Shown here: positions 9,150 to 18,232 of the stretch, piece after piece
Layout of the letters: the number at the start of each line of letters is the position of its first letter
Numbering within the stretch: the stretch's first letter is position 1
NCBI RefSeq assembly: GCF_016632365.1
Contig: NZ_JAEPBH010000004.1
Location: 39,497-103,496, forward strand
DNA from: Tenebrionibacter intestinalis
GTDB taxonomy: Bacteria; Pseudomonadota; Gammaproteobacteria; Enterobacterales; Enterobacteriaceae
DNA: 64,000 nt
Direction: 5' to 3'
Notes under the pieces: model-generated
What the model was told of the DNA's origin: nothing
Seen by the model: only the letters and a program-made list of their open reading frames with translations
The model's database searches: none
Program-made: the position numbers and the translations under genes

Positions 9150-9664
9150 CAGGCCGGAAGGCAGGTTAAATAACCGGCAGCTTAATGACAGTGGCTTCTC
9201 CTGCCCTGCGAGCGGTACGCTGGCAGGGTATTTTATTTCATAAAACTATTACAAAATACTGCCTGCTCCTTCACGCTCTCCTTCGCATTATCCATAACAG
9301 ATATTCTTACTGCCGTATTGCGGCCCGCGCATATTTGCCGCGCCGGCCCTGACGGGCGGGCGCTTATGCGTAGAAGCCGTCCTTCCTGTCCGAAATGCCT
9401 TCACGCTAAGCGCCGGTGAATTAGCAATTTGCAAGGCAGGCCCATACGTGGGGATTATCACGATGCAGCCCTGCTCAGACCTGCGCCGTTTAAGGAAAAA
9501 ACCGGCCGGGCAGGCCAGCGCTGGTTAGATAACACCGGGGATAAAAAACGGTTTTTTGCCCGCGTTGCGCCAAGCATCCAGAATACAGGATGCTTTTCCG
9601 GGGTTAACTTCCAGCGATATCGGGCCGACACTGTCCGGCCCGGTTTAAAAGAGGCTTGCGTTTG
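9150..9664. other. Intergenic region, osmE / katE (convergent)
   Basis: A 515-base spacer between convergent genes, occupied in E. coli by the chbBCARFG chitobiose operon. No chb sequence is recognisable. It holds the osmE terminator, a weaker hairpin GCATCC/GGATGC near 9574-9593 followed by four T, and a GGGCCG/CGGCCC hairpin near 9622-9641. The open frames here are shadows. Confidence 0.5.
9204..9235 (+). terminator. osmE terminator
   Basis: The arms CCCTGC-g-AGCG and CGCT-g-GCAGGG pair around a GTA loop with one internal mismatch. A T-rich tract (TATTTTATTT) follows on the plus strand, 55 bases after the osmE stop codon. Confidence 0.8.
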
Positions 9665-11917
9665 TCAGGCCGGTACGCTGGCGATTTTGCTCTCGCGTGA
9701 CCAGACGCGATGCGCGGCCAACTGCTGCAGAAAATCGTCAATAAAGCTGCCGCTGGCGTCATCGGCTTCCACCAGCCCATCTTCTGCGGCGCTGTCCACC
9801 GCCAGCTTTTTGCGCAACTGGCGGGCATCGCCCAGCAGGCCGACGACTTTCAGATGTTTCCAGGCTTCGAGCAGATAGTATATCGCATCGCCGTTATCCC
9901 TTATGGCGTCGATATCTCCGCAGGGAACAATCACCGCATCAACGGTCACCGATGGCGTATTGGTGAACGTACCCGCCACGGGGATCTGCGATCCGTCGTC
10001 GGCCAGGGCTTCTCCCATACGGCTGTAAAGCAGCTTCGCGTGTACGCCTGCGGCTTTAAGCCCCTTCAGCACGGCCAGCAGATCGGCTGAACGGACTTTA
10101 TCGTTCAACAGCACCGCCACCACACGGCCTTTCACAGTGCCGTCCGGTACGGCGTACAGACTCAGGGTTGGATCTTTTTTCACGCCGTTGACGTCTTTTG
10201 GCGGCGTGAGATTTAACTGCTCGCCGGTGAGTTCAATACCGAGATTTTGCGCTACAGCCTGAGCCAGTTGGCTGTCGATATGCGCGAGATGGTCAACCAC
10301 ACGCTCGCGAATATAGGCGCGTCCTACTTTGCTCAGTTCAAAGCTGAAGGCATCAATAATATGCTGTTGCTCTGCCGGCGTCTGGCTAAGCCAGAACAGA
10401 CGCGGGTGGGCGTAATATTCGGAAAATGACGGGCTACGCTCGCGAATTTTAGTGCCGTCAACGCGTTCCTGATAAGATTCAAACCCGCCGCGGTGCGGCC
10501 CCGGCGGCGTTTCGCGCGGCCAGTTGTCGTTAATTGAGTTGGGTTCATAGTTGGCTGGGTTAGTGTCGATATCCATGCGGTGCATGCCATCGCGCTGGAA
10601 ATTGTGATACGGGCAGACCGGGCGATTAATCGGAATTTCATGGAAGTTGGGACCGCCAAGACGGCTTATCTGGGTATCGGTGTAGGAGAAGAGCCGACCC
10701 TGTAACAGCGGATCGTTGCTAAAATCCACTCCTGGTACGATGTGGCCCGGGTGAAACGCCGCCTGTTCGTTTTCTGCAAAGAAATTGTCCGGGTTGCGAT
10801 TGAGAGTCATTTTACCTACCCGATGTACCGGCACCAGCGCCTCAGGGATGAGCTTGGTTGGGTCGAGCAGGTCAAAGTCAAATTTGAATTCATCCTCTTG
10901 CGGGATAAGCTGTAATCCCAGCTCATATTCCGGGTAGTCGCCCGCTTCAATGGCTTCCCAGAGATCGCGGCGATGAAAATCGGGGTCGCGACCGATGAGT
11001 TTCTGGGACTCATCCCATAATAGCGAGGCTTTACCTGCAAGCGGTTTCCAGTGAAAACGCACAAAAGTGGCTTTGCCTTCGGCGTTAATCAGGCGAAACG
11101 TGTGAATACCGAAGCCTTCCATTGTGCGGTAGCTGCGCGGCAGACCGCGATCGGACATGGCCCATATCACGTTATGCAGCGTTTCAGGCTGAAGCGAGAC
11201 GTAATCCCAGAAGGTGTCGTGTGCGCTGGCGCCCTGCGGAATAGCCCAGTGCGGCTCTGGCTTTACCGCGTGGACGAAATCGGGGAACTTCATCGCATCC
11301 TGTAAAAAGAAGATGGGCGTGTTATTGCCTACCAGGTCGAAGATACCTTCATCGGTATAAAATTTAGTGGCGAAACCGCGGATGTCACGCACCGTATCGG
11401 CAGAGCCTGCGCCGCCCTGGACGGTCGAAAAACGAACGAACACCGGCGTCTCTTTATCTGCCTCGGCCAGGAAGGAGGCCTTAGTTATATCGGCAAGGCT
11501 TTTATAGGCGCGAAAAACGCCGTGCGCCGCTGAACCGCGAGCGTGAACGATGCGTTCGGGAATGCGTTCGTGGTCAAAATGGGTGATTTTTTCCCGCAGG
11601 ATAAAATCTTCCAGCAGCGTAGGGCCGCGTGTACCCGCACGCAGGGAGTTTTGATCGTCGGCAATACGCACGCCCTGGTTGGTCGTCAGCGGGAAATCTT
11701 CGCTGCCTTTGCGAAAGGGCTCCAGCGCTTGCAGCTTTTCGGAGGTGGTTTGCGGCGCTTTCAGGCTGCCGGGCGCGGTGGGCTGCTCACCGGGGGCGCT
11801 GGGCGCCGGTTGCGGGCGATGAGAGTCATCCTCCGGCGCCAGCGAGTCGAGGCCAGGTTTTGATTCCCGGTCATCATGAATTGGGGCGGTTTGCGGTGGT
11901 TTATTCTGTTTCGACAT
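9665..11917 (-). CDS. katE: Catalase HPII (hydroperoxidase II)
   Basis: Encodes 750 residues (E. coli KatE 753), a large-subunit monofunctional haem catalase that dismutates H2O2 in stationary phase. Active-site elements are present: His125 in [10 protein letters not shown] (His128 in E. coli), the Asn in [10 protein letters not shown], and the proximal haem Tyr in [22 protein letters not shown] near residue 412. The C-terminal flavodoxin-like domain ([22 protein letters not shown] onward) is complete. The start is preceded by AAGGAGACG. It is probably sigma-S dependent (see 11989-11994). Confidence 0.98.
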   Translation of the reverse strand: MSKQNKPPQTAPIHDDRESKPGLDSLAPEDDSHRPQPAPSAPGEQPTAPGSLKAPQTTSEKLQALEPFRKGSEDFPLTTNQGVRIADDQNSLRAGTRGPTLLEDFILREKITHFDHERIPERIVHARGSAAHGVFRAYKSLADITKASFLAEADKETPVFVRFSTVQGGAGSADTVRDIRGFATKFYTDEGIFDLVGNNTPIFFLQDAMKFPDFVHAVKPEPHWAIPQGASAHDTFWDYVSLQPETLHNVIWAMSDRGLPRSYRTMEGFGIHTFRLINAEGKATFVRFHWKPLAGKASLLWDESQKLIGRDPDFHRRDLWEAIEAGDYPEYELGLQLIPQEDEFKFDFDLLDPTKLIPEALVPVHRVGKMTLNRNPDNFFAENEQAAFHPGHIVPGVDFSNDPLLQGRLFSYTDTQISRLGGPNFHEIPINRPVCPYHNFQRDGMHRMDIDTNPANYEPNSINDNWPRETPPGPHRGGFESYQERVDGTKIRERSPSFSEYYAHPRLFWLSQTPAEQQHIIDAFSFELSKVGRAYIRERVVDHLAHIDSQLAQAVAQNLGIELTGEQLNLTPPKDVNGVKKDPTLSLYAVPDGTVKGRVVAVLLNDKVRSADLLAVLKGLKAAGVHAKLLYSRMGEALADDGSQIPVAGTFTNTPSVTVDAVIVPCGDIDAIRDNGDAIYYLLEAWKHLKVVGLLGDARQLRKKLAVDSAAEDGLVEADDASGSFIDDFLQQLAAHRVWSRESKIASVPA

Positions 11918-11931
11918 TGTACACGTCTCCT

Positions 11932-11981
11932 TTTCAGTACTGAAATCGGGATTTTTTATCTCAACTGTGTGATAAAAAATC
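11932..11981 (-). promoter_or_regulatory. katE leader with two palindromes
   Basis: A 14-base perfect palindrome (TTTCAGTACTGAAA, 11932-11945) lies just ahead of the ribosome site. Next to it an 11-bp perfect inverted repeat (GATTTTTTATC at 11950-11960, GATAAAAAATC at 11971-11981) has a 10-base loop. Both lie between the likely katE -10 element and the start codon, so both would be in the mRNA leader. Function is not known. Confidence 0.55.
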
Positions 11982-11988
11982 TCTCTAA

Positions 11989-11994
11989 CTATAG
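11989..11994 (-). promoter_or_regulatory. Probable katE -10 element (sigma-S type)
   Basis: Read on the minus strand the sequence is TTCTATAGTTAGAG, close to the sigma-S favoured extended -10 (CTATACTTAA). It places transcription start near 11981, about 65 bases before the katE ATG. No good -35 is needed or seen, as is common for sigma-S promoters. Confidence 0.5.
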
Positions 11995-12124
11995 AACACG
12001 TGAGGAAAAATGGTTTTTACCAACCGGAAACCGTGTTGACAGCGCACGTGACGCGCGACGGGGGAGGTGCAAATCCGTTATCATTTATCTTTGTTTGTCA
12101 GAAGTGAAACGATATCCGCCGCTT

Positions 12125-12358
12125 ATGAAACAATTACGCCAACCGAATCGAGAGATAATCAGCTATACCCCCCGCGTGGAGCCTGCGCCGCCGACCCACG
12201 CGCAGCGGCTTGACGACTATCGGGATGTCTGGTTATTGCGCGGTAAATTCGTGGCGTTTGTGCTGGCAGGCGATACATTTTGCCGCTCTCCAGCCTTTGA
12301 GATGCCGCAGGCCGCGCAGCGCTGGGCCGACCAGATGCGCCAGGATGACGAGGTATAA
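12125..12358 (+). CDS. cedA: CedA, cell division modulator
   Basis: A 77-residue protein starting MKQLRQPNREIISYTPR, with the CedA core YRDVWLLRGKFVAFVL and RSPAFEMPQAAQRWADQ. E. coli CedA (about 80 residues) is a DNA- and RNA-polymerase-binding protein first found as an activator of division after over-replication in dnaAcos cells. I chose the ATG at 12125 because it matches the family start; the frame stays open further upstream. It is divergent from katE as in E. coli. Confidence 0.93.
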   Translation: MKQLRQPNREIISYTPRVEPAPPTHAQRLDDYRDVWLLRGKFVAFVLAGDTFCRSPAFEMPQAAQRWADQMRQDDEV

Positions 12359-12456
12359 ATCCGCTGGCGAGGGGGGCAAAAAACGCTACAGAGTACCCTG
12401 CGGCGTAAAGCTGGTCAGAGAAGGTTAAGTGGGGGCGTTCACCGGAGGCCGGACTT

Positions 12457-12495
12457 CAGGCGAACGGGCAAAGCGGCCCGCTTTGTAAACGCCTG
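12457..12495. repeat. Nested palindromic repeat, copy 2 (REP-like)
   Basis: Shares CAGGCGAACGGGCAAA, GCGGCCCGCTTTG and AACGCCTGCG with the copy at 7635-7683 and differs mainly by lacking ten bases in the centre. It remains palindromic (CAAAGCGG-c-CCGCTTTG inside CAGGCG/CGCCTG). Confidence 0.7.
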
Positions 12496-12559
12496 CGACA
12501 CAGCAAAGATATTACCGCTTCGCGGCGCGCTCACCGTCGGCCTTAGCTTGTTTTCGCCT

Positions 12560-12585
12560 GCGGTTCGCTGAAATCAGCGAACCGC
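12560..12585. repeat. Perfect 12-bp hairpin in the cedA/tcyP spacer
   Basis: GCGGTTCGCTGA and its exact complement TCAGCGAACCGC are separated by AA. No T tract follows on either strand, so it is not a classical terminator. It may block 3' exonucleases after either convergent gene. Confidence 0.5.
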
Positions 12586-12682
12586 GGTAAGCCTGCACAC
12601 GCTAATCAACATTACGTATGCGGCTTTTTGGTTTACGGAATAAAGCGCCTGCGCGGCTGCGGCGATAGTATTACCGTATGGC

Positions 12683-14074
12683 TTAGCGATGGGCCAGCTC
12701 GGCCTCGTCTTCGCTGTTCATTATTTGTTTGTCGGTCTGGCGCAAAAGCTGGCTTGTGATTGTCCCGGCGGTCATGGAGCCGCTGACGTTAAGCGCCGTA
12801 CGTCCCATATCGATAAGCGGTTCGACGGAAATAAGCAGCGCTACAAGCGTAACCGGCAGCCCCATAGCAGGCAGCACGATCAGCGCGGCGAAAGTGGCGC
12901 CGCCGCCAACGCCTGCGACGCCTGCGGAACTAATAGTAACAATACCGACAAGCGTTGCGATCCAGACCGGATCGAGCGGATTAATGCCCACAGTCGGCGC
13001 GACCATTACCGCCAGCATGGCCGGATACAGGCCAGCGCAGCCGTTCTGGCCGATAGTCGCGCCAAAAGAGGCGGAAAAACTGGCGATAGATTCCGGTATG
13101 CCAAGCCGGCGAGTCTGAGCTTCAACGTTCAGCGGAATGCTGGCTGCGCTGGAACGGCTGGTAAAAGCAAAGGTCAGTACCGGCCAGACTTTACGGAAAT
13201 ATTTCATCGGGCTGACGCCGGACAGCGTCAGCAGCAGCGCGTGTACCGCAAACATAATGGCCAGCCCCAGATAAGACGCCACCACGAAGCTGCCGAGTTT
13301 AATAATTTCGTGCAGGTTCGAACTGGCAACGACTTTGGTCATCAGCGCCAGTACGCCGTAGGGGGTAAGCAGCATAACCAGGCGTACCAGCTTCATCACC
13401 CAGCTTTGCAGGGTGTCAATGGCAATCAGCACGCGTTCGCCTTTCGGCGCGTCTTCTTTAAGCAGCTTCAGCGCAGCCACGCCAAGGAACGCGGCGAAGA
13501 TAACGACGCTGATGATGGACGTTGGATTAGCGCCGGTCAGGTCGGCAAACGGGTTTTTCGGTACAAAAGACAAAATCAACTGCGGCGCCGTCAGGTCGGC
13601 CACTTTACCCGCGTAGCTGGACTCAATAGCGTTAAGTCGCGCGGTTTCCGCACTGCCCTGTACCAGACCTTCGGCCGTCAGACCAAACAAATTGGTTACC
13701 AATATGCCAACCAGCGCAGCGATTAGCGTCGTAAACAGCAAAGTACCAATGGTCAGCACGCTGATTTTACCGAGCGAAGAAGCATTATGCAGGCGCGCTA
13801 CGGCGTTAAGGATGCAGGCGAATACCAGCGGCATAACAATCATCTGCAATAGCTGTACATAGCCGTTGCCCACAATGTTAAACCACGTGATAGATTCTTT
13901 CAGAGTCGGGCTGTTCGCGCCATAAATTAGCTGTAGCGCAAGGCCAAAGACGACGCCGACGCCAAGGCCGACCAGCACTTTTCTGGCCAGACTCCACTGC
14001 CGGCGACGCATTTGCGCCAGGCCTGACAGCAGAATGGCGAACACAATGATGTTCGCAATAAGTGGAAAATTCAT
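12683..14074 (-). CDS. tcyP: L-cystine / sodium symporter TcyP
   Basis: Encodes 463 residues, as in E. coli TcyP (YdjN), a member of the dicarboxylate/amino acid:cation symporter family in the inner membrane that imports cystine. Family marks are the re-entrant serine-rich loop [19 protein letters not shown], the [17 protein letters not shown] block and the [19 protein letters not shown] block. The ATG giving MNFPLIANI is the family start; an 11-residue extension to 14107 is open but unlikely. In E. coli it is under CysB control. Confidence 0.96.
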   Translation of the reverse strand: MNFPLIANIIVFAILLSGLAQMRRRQWSLARKVLVGLGVGVVFGLALQLIYGANSPTLKESITWFNIVGNGYVQLLQMIVMPLVFACILNAVARLHNASSLGKISVLTIGTLLFTTLIAALVGILVTNLFGLTAEGLVQGSAETARLNAIESSYAGKVADLTAPQLILSFVPKNPFADLTGANPTSIISVVIFAAFLGVAALKLLKEDAPKGERVLIAIDTLQSWVMKLVRLVMLLTPYGVLALMTKVVASSNLHEIIKLGSFVVASYLGLAIMFAVHALLLTLSGVSPMKYFRKVWPVLTFAFTSRSSAASIPLNVEAQTRRLGIPESIASFSASFGATIGQNGCAGLYPAMLAVMVAPTVGINPLDPVWIATLVGIVTISSAGVAGVGGGATFAALIVLPAMGLPVTLVALLISVEPLIDMGRTALNVSGSMTAGTITSQLLRQTDKQIMNSEDEAELAHR

Positions 14075-14214
14075 CCCCGTTTCTCCTGAGTTTTTTCTGG
14101 CCTGCACGTTTCAGCAGCCGTTTAAGGTGCGCAAGGTTATCAGAACTGGAAAGCGGAGGTTTATATTCAAAAGGAATTGCTTATGCCATTTTTGATATAA
14201 AAAATGGTCGGTTG

Positions 14215-14799
14215 CTAGTGCTGGTTATTAATAAAGTGATTAAACCGCTGTTGTACCGCTGTAATTATCTCGCTGGTCCAGCGTACCGCTTCATTTTTCT
14301 GCACATTTTGCGGCATCCACAGCGCAAAAATAAACAACGCCACGCACAAAATGCGCTCCAGCGGATTGCCTTTTTGCGTTGTCACAACCGGCAGACGAAA
14401 GCGCCAGCGGCAGGGCCACAGTAACGGTACGCCCGCAGGCGTTAGCATATCGGCAAGAATATGGCTCAGATAACCCAAAACCATGCCCTGTACGGCATCT
14501 GCCGGCACCAGCGAGCTATCGGGTATTTTTAAATAAAAGAGCGCCAGGGCCGCGAATACGGCCAGCAGACTGTGAGTGAAGCCACGGTGGCCGAACATGC
14601 GCGCCACCGGGCGAGAAACCCAGGGGATGCGCTGCCCGAGAAAAGATTTAGGATGATCGATGTCTGGTAAAAGGCAGGTTAGCACGGCGCCGGCAACGAT
14701 GCGCCACCAGTCGCCCTGAACCAGCACAGGCGTCAGTTCAGCGTTTTTAGCAAATACCGCACAGGCGATGGAAAAGAGCAGGTGGCCTTCCGCCGTCAT
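14215..14799 (-). CDS. ydjM: YdjM, LexA-regulated membrane-bound metal-dependent hydrolase family
   Basis: A 194-residue protein (E. coli 196) of the YdjM/DUF457 family. It has several membrane segments and conserved Asp/His-rich motifs: MTAEGHLLFS, LLPDIDHPKS, FGHRGFTHSLLAVF and GYLSHILADMLTPAGVPLLWP. The family is annotated as a predicted metal-dependent hydrolase from those motifs; the substrate is unknown. Start chosen at 14799 to match the family (MTAEGH); a 30-residue extension would run through the LexA-like sites and is rejected. It belongs to the SOS regulon in E. coli. Confidence 0.93.
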   Translation of the reverse strand: MTAEGHLLFSIACAVFAKNAELTPVLVQGDWWRIVAGAVLTCLLPDIDHPKSFLGQRIPWVSRPVARMFGHRGFTHSLLAVFAALALFYLKIPDSSLVPADAVQGMVLGYLSHILADMLTPAGVPLLWPCRWRFRLPVVTTQKGNPLERILCVALFIFALWMPQNVQKNEAVRWTSEIITAVQQRFNHFINNQH

Positions 14800-14816
14800 G
14801 ATGCAACCCGAGATAA

Positions 14817-14850
14817 CTGTCAATGCATCCAGTATAGGGTTTTTATACAG
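14817..14850 (-). promoter_or_regulatory. LexA-box candidates upstream of ydjM
   Basis: 14817-14832 reads CTG-N10-CAG on either strand, the exact spacing of the LexA operator. Directly adjacent, 14830-14850 reads CTGTATA-N7-TATACTG on the minus strand, a weaker partial box. Both sit 18-51 bases ahead of the ydjM ATG. E. coli ydjM is a known LexA target, which supports the assignment. Confidence 0.6.
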
Positions 14851-14898
14851 GGGAAGAAAGGGTGACGTTGTAACTCTTTTTAACGCCACCCAACCGCG

Positions 14899-15660
14899 TT
14901 AGCGCGCCAGCCAGCCGCCGTCTACGGCGAGCGTGTAACCGTTAACATAGGCTGATGCATCCGAAGCGAGAAAAACGACCGGCCCGCTGAGATCGTCCGG
15001 TTCGCCCCAGCGTCCGGCGGGAATGCGGCCCAAAATTTCACTGTTGCGGCTTTCGTTATCGCGCAGCGCCTGCGTGTTGTTGGTTGCCATATAGCCAGGC
15101 GCGATAGCGTTAACGTTGATGCCATGCTGCGCCCATTCGTTGGCCAAAAGGCGCGTTAACCCCATGACGCCGCTTTTGGCAGCCGTATATGACGGCACCC
15201 GAATGCCGCCCTGGAAAGAAAGCATGGAGGCAATATTGATGATTTTACCGCCGCTGTACTGACGGATGAACTGCTTTGCGACTGCCTGAGAAAGGAAAAA
15301 GAGGGTTTTCAGGTTGAGATTAAGTACGTCATCCCAGTCCTGTTCGGTGAAATCCAGCGCATCGGCGCGGCGAATAGTACCGGCATTGTTGACCAGAATA
15401 TCAATGCGCCCCAGCGTTTCTATGGCATGAGAAACAATGCGCGGTATAGCCTGTTGGCTGCTGAGATCGGCCTGAACAGCCGTCATGCGTCGGCCAAGCG
15501 CGGTGACTTTTTCTGCCGTTTCGTGCGGCGTTTTGCGGCTTACGCCAACAATATCGCACCCTGCCTGCGCCAGCCCCAGCGCCATACCCTGGCCCAGACC
15601 CGTGTCACAACCCGTAACGATGGCAACTTTGCCGTGAAGTGAGAATTTATCCAGTATCAT
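14899..15660 (-). CDS. kduD: KduD, 2-dehydro-3-deoxy-D-gluconate 5-dehydrogenase (SDR)
   Basis: Encodes 253 residues, the length of E. coli KduD, an NAD-dependent short-chain dehydrogenase of hexuronate/pectin catabolism. The Rossmann motif TGCDTGLGQG is at residues 16-25, NNAG at 91-94, and the catalytic Ser145, Tyr158 and Lys162 are in place. The block SMLSFQGGIRVPSYTA and the ending VNGYTLAVDGGWLAR are typical of KduD. There is no kduI next to it. It lies downstream of yniC on the same strand, where E. coli has no such gene, so it may be a relocated copy or a paralogue with shifted substrate. Confidence 0.85.
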   Translation of the reverse strand: MILDKFSLHGKVAIVTGCDTGLGQGMALGLAQAGCDIVGVSRKTPHETAEKVTALGRRMTAVQADLSSQQAIPRIVSHAIETLGRIDILVNNAGTIRRADALDFTEQDWDDVLNLNLKTLFFLSQAVAKQFIRQYSGGKIINIASMLSFQGGIRVPSYTAAKSGVMGLTRLLANEWAQHGINVNAIAPGYMATNNTQALRDNESRNSEILGRIPAGRWGEPDDLSGPVVFLASDASAYVNGYTLAVDGGWLAR

Positions 15661-15755
15661 AATTGCACCTGTTCTTTGTGCGGAAAATACCGCGCCGTAT
15701 ACTTTTATGGCCAGAATAGGCGGCAGGAAAACAAATTACAATTAAAATGAAATGC

Positions 15756-15800
15756 TGTTTTAGAAAATTATTCGTCGGGTCGCATTTTTTGCGCCCGACG
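15756..15800 (-). terminator. yniC terminator
   Basis: Inverted repeat CGTCGGGTCGCA (15773-15784) and TGCGCCCGACG (15790-15800) with one bulged base. Read on the minus strand it follows the yniC stop by 11 bases and is trailed by AATAATTTTC. It would separate yniC from kduD transcripts. Confidence 0.7.
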
Positions 15801-15811
15801 ATTAAGAGAGA

Positions 15812-16480
15812 TTACAGCCCCAGGTGGCGCGGGGTGAGTTCGCTAAGACTTGCCAGCTTTTCATCTGCCAGCGCCCAGCGGGGGTCGCTGCGGTTTTCGA
15901 TAGCCGGAACCACGACAGCGCGCATTCGCGCCGCTTTGACGGCAATCATTCCGTTAACCGAGTCTTCAAACGCCACGCAGCACAGCGGATCGACGCCAAG
16001 CTGAGCGGCGGCGTTGAGGTAAACCTGCGGATGGGGTTTGCTGTAGGGCAGGTTTTCCGCTGAAGCGAGCGTGTCGAAATGATCGCGCAATTCAAACAGG
16101 GTCAGCACACGTTCGAGCATGCGCAGCGGCGAGGCCGAGGCCAGCCCAATTTTCAGGCCGCGTGATTTGCATAATGCGACGGCGTCCTTTACACCCGGCA
16201 GCAGCGGGCGTTCTTCTTCCACCAGCGTTATCGCGCGGGTGATAATGCGTTGGGTAACCTCATCTTTCGACGGGCCGTTCCAGGGCTGGCGGGCAAACCA
16301 CATATCCACGACCAGATCGATGCGCAGGCCCAGCGGGTCCGGCAGTTCATTGCGGCGCGTAATATCCACGCCGACAGAAGCCAGAACTTCCAGTTCCGCC
16401 CGGTCCCAGAGCGGTTCGGAATCAATGAGTAATCCATCCATATCAAATATTGCGGCAAGTATCTGGCGCTGCTCCGACAT
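15812..16480 (-). CDS. yniC: YniC (HxpB), HAD-family hexitol/sugar phosphatase
   Basis: Encodes 222 residues, as in E. coli. HAD superfamily motif I FDMDGLLIDSEP (about residues 12-23) with the nucleophile Asp, motif II LASASPL, and motif III/IV KPHPQVYLNAA and FEDSVNGM are all present. E. coli YniC dephosphorylates hexose, hexitol and 2-deoxyglucose phosphates. The start at 16480 (MSEQRQILAA) fits the family; 60 further upstream codons are open but overlap the yniB start region. Confidence 0.95.
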   Translation of the reverse strand: MSEQRQILAAIFDMDGLLIDSEPLWDRAELEVLASVGVDITRRNELPDPLGLRIDLVVDMWFARQPWNGPSKDEVTQRIITRAITLVEEERPLLPGVKDAVALCKSRGLKIGLASASPLRMLERVLTLFELRDHFDTLASAENLPYSKPHPQVYLNAAAQLGVDPLCCVAFEDSVNGMIAVKAARMRAVVVPAIENRSDPRWALADEKLASLSELTPRHLGL

Positions 16481-16648
16481 CAGTGACGGCTCCTGTTCAA
16501 TAAATGAGTTAAAAGAATATATCAATAACGTAAATCCGCGCCGCTGACCAACGTAAACGCCGGTTGTCGCGGTAAAAATCAGGCGAAAAGGCGGCGGAGA
16601 AGGTAAACTTATCCGTTCGAGAGGGCGTTTGTCGAATAAGAGGAAAGA

Positions 16649-17185
16649 ATGACATATCAACAGGCTGGACGCATTGCGCTGCTTAAACGTATTGCCGGAT
16701 GGATAATTTTTCTTCCGGCGGTGATTTCCACCATTATTTCATTGCTGAAATTTATGTATGAGCGCAGTGAAAAGCAGCCGGGTATTGACGCGGTGATGAT
16801 GGATTTTGTTCACGTAATGATAGAGATGGTGCGCTTTAATACACCTTTTCTCAATGTATTCTGGCAAAACTCGCCGCAGCCGAATTTCCACAGCAGCCTG
16901 AATGTCGGTTTCTGGGTGATTTACATTTTGATTTTCGTGGGGCTGGCGCTTCAGGCCAGCGGCGCGCGTATGGCGCGCCAGGCAAGGTTTCTGCGCGAAG
17001 GCGTAGAAGATCAACTGATTCTGGAGAAGGCGAAGGGCGAAGAAGGTTTGTCACGCGCGGCGCTGGAAACGCGCGTGGTGGTGCCGCGTCACTCGATTTT
17101 TTTACAAATATTCCCGCTGTATATTCTCCCTGTTGTATTAATTGTGTTGGGCTACCTTTTCTTTCACTTGCTGGGTTTTCTTTAA
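16649..17185 (+). CDS. yniB: YniB, inner membrane protein of unknown function
   Basis: A 178-residue protein, the same length as E. coli YniB, with three likely membrane spans: one near residues 15-35, one around SLNVGFWVIYILIFVGLAL, and a C-terminal one (FPLYILPVVLIVLGYLFF). A conserved cytoplasmic loop carries MARQARFLREGVEDQLILEKAKGEEGL. No function is known. It is divergent from yniC and convergent with yniA. Confidence 0.93.
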   Translation: MTYQQAGRIALLKRIAGWIIFLPAVISTIISLLKFMYERSEKQPGIDAVMMDFVHVMIEMVRFNTPFLNVFWQNSPQPNFHSSLNVGFWVIYILIFVGLALQASGARMARQARFLREGVEDQLILEKAKGEEGLSRAALETRVVVPRHSIFLQIFPLYILPVVLIVLGYLFFHLLGFL

Positions 17186-17212
17186 AGGCGCAGGCGGGCC
17201 GGTTAAGCGCGA

Positions 17213-17253
17213 GCGCAAAGCGTACAGGGATGACGTGAACGCAGCGCTTTGCG
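17213..17253. repeat. Inverted repeat between yniB and yniA
   Basis: CGCAAAGCG and CGCTTTGCG (9 bp) flank a 22-base loop in the short convergent spacer. The core AAAGC/GCTTT resembles the core of the palindromic repeat at 7635 and 12457, but the flanks differ. It may be a bidirectional transcript end. Confidence 0.35.
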
Positions 17254-17267
17254 ACCGCTTTACACGT

Positions 17268-18128
17268 TCAGGCCGCCAGCACGCGATCGAGCGTGCGCTG
17301 CGCCAGCGTAATATGCTCACCGCCAAACAGGCGGGCGCGATTTAATAGCGTGTAAAGCTGATAAATTGGCTGGCGTTCGAGGAAGCTGTCCGGCAGCGGC
17401 GTGACTGACTGATAGCCGTCATAGATTTGTGCCGGTTGTTCCCGATGCAGCGGCAGCATAGCAAGATCGCATTCGCGGTCGCCCCAGTAGCAGGCTGGAT
17501 CGAAAATAAAGGGGCCGAGCGGACCAAGCGCGCAGTTGCCTGACCACAGATCGCCGTGCAGCAGCGAAGGCTGCGGCTGGTGATTTGCCAGCAGGCTGTG
17601 TATAGCGTCTACAATTGCGTCGATATCGCCAAAAGCCAGGCCTTTTTCCGCTGCCAGTTCCAGTTGCCAGCCAATGCGCTGTTCGGCAAAAAAAGTTGAC
17701 CAACGCCGCTGCCAACTGTTGGGTTGCGGCGTGGTGGCGAGATGATTGTCGAAATCAAGGCCGAAATGCGGCTGATCGCTCCACTGGTGGAGGTGGGCAA
17801 GCTGCTGGCCCAGCAGAAAGGCGTTATGGGCATCAAGCGGGCGTGGCGGCAGGTATGCCAGTACGATAAAGCTTTCGTCGCGCGTACTGCCTACTGCCAG
17901 CGTCTTTGGCACCTGTACGGTTTTGCTGCGCGCCAGCAGCGCCAGTTGATCGGCTTCGGCAGTAAAGCAGGGGAGCATTTCTTTAGTATCGCTTTTAACG
18001 AAGATGTCCTGTCCGTTAAATTGCGCCCGCCAGGCCGCGTGGATTTCGCCTCCCGTAAGGGCGACGCGCTGGGTGGATTCTCCCTTACCTGATTGCTCGC
18101 TCAGCAGACGATCGATGGTTTGCCACAT
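17268..18128 (-). CDS. yniA: YniA, fructosamine kinase family protein
   Basis: Encodes 286 residues, as in E. coli YniA. It has the aminoglycoside-phosphotransferase/fructosamine kinase fold: PPRPLDAHNAFLLGQQLAHLHQW, the catalytic loop SLLHGDLWSGN (HGDLxxGN) and the metal-binding FDPACYWGDRECDLAML. Related enzymes phosphorylate ribulosamines and erythrulosamines in protein deglycation; the substrate of YniA is uncertain. The start at 18128 (MWQTIDRLL) fits the family. No pfkB lies between it and ydiZ, unlike E. coli. Confidence 0.95.
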   Translation of the reverse strand: MWQTIDRLLSEQSGKGESTQRVALTGGEIHAAWRAQFNGQDIFVKSDTKEMLPCFTAEADQLALLARSKTVQVPKTLAVGSTRDESFIVLAYLPPRPLDAHNAFLLGQQLAHLHQWSDQPHFGLDFDNHLATTPQPNSWQRRWSTFFAEQRIGWQLELAAEKGLAFGDIDAIVDAIHSLLANHQPQPSLLHGDLWSGNCALGPLGPFIFDPACYWGDRECDLAMLPLHREQPAQIYDGYQSVTPLPDSFLERQPIYQLYTLLNRARLFGGEHITLAQRTLDRVLAA

Positions 18129-18232
18129 AATTGTTTTCTCCCGCATGATAAGATCAATCGTGGCACATTATTTGTAGTTAAAACCGGAACCGCCGCACAA
18201 CTTTTGACCTTGAACTGGCTGATTTTTCGGCG

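Larger units (their letters stand above)
12359..12682. other. Intergenic region, cedA / tcyP (convergent)
   Basis: A 324-base spacer between convergent genes. It holds the second copy of the palindromic repeat (12457-12495) and a separate perfect hairpin (12560-12585). No gene is seen. Confidence 0.6.

Noticed and set aside
9429..9878. Plus-strand frame overlapping the end of katE
   Set aside because: Its second half is antisense to the katE C-terminal domain and the first half shows no coding character.
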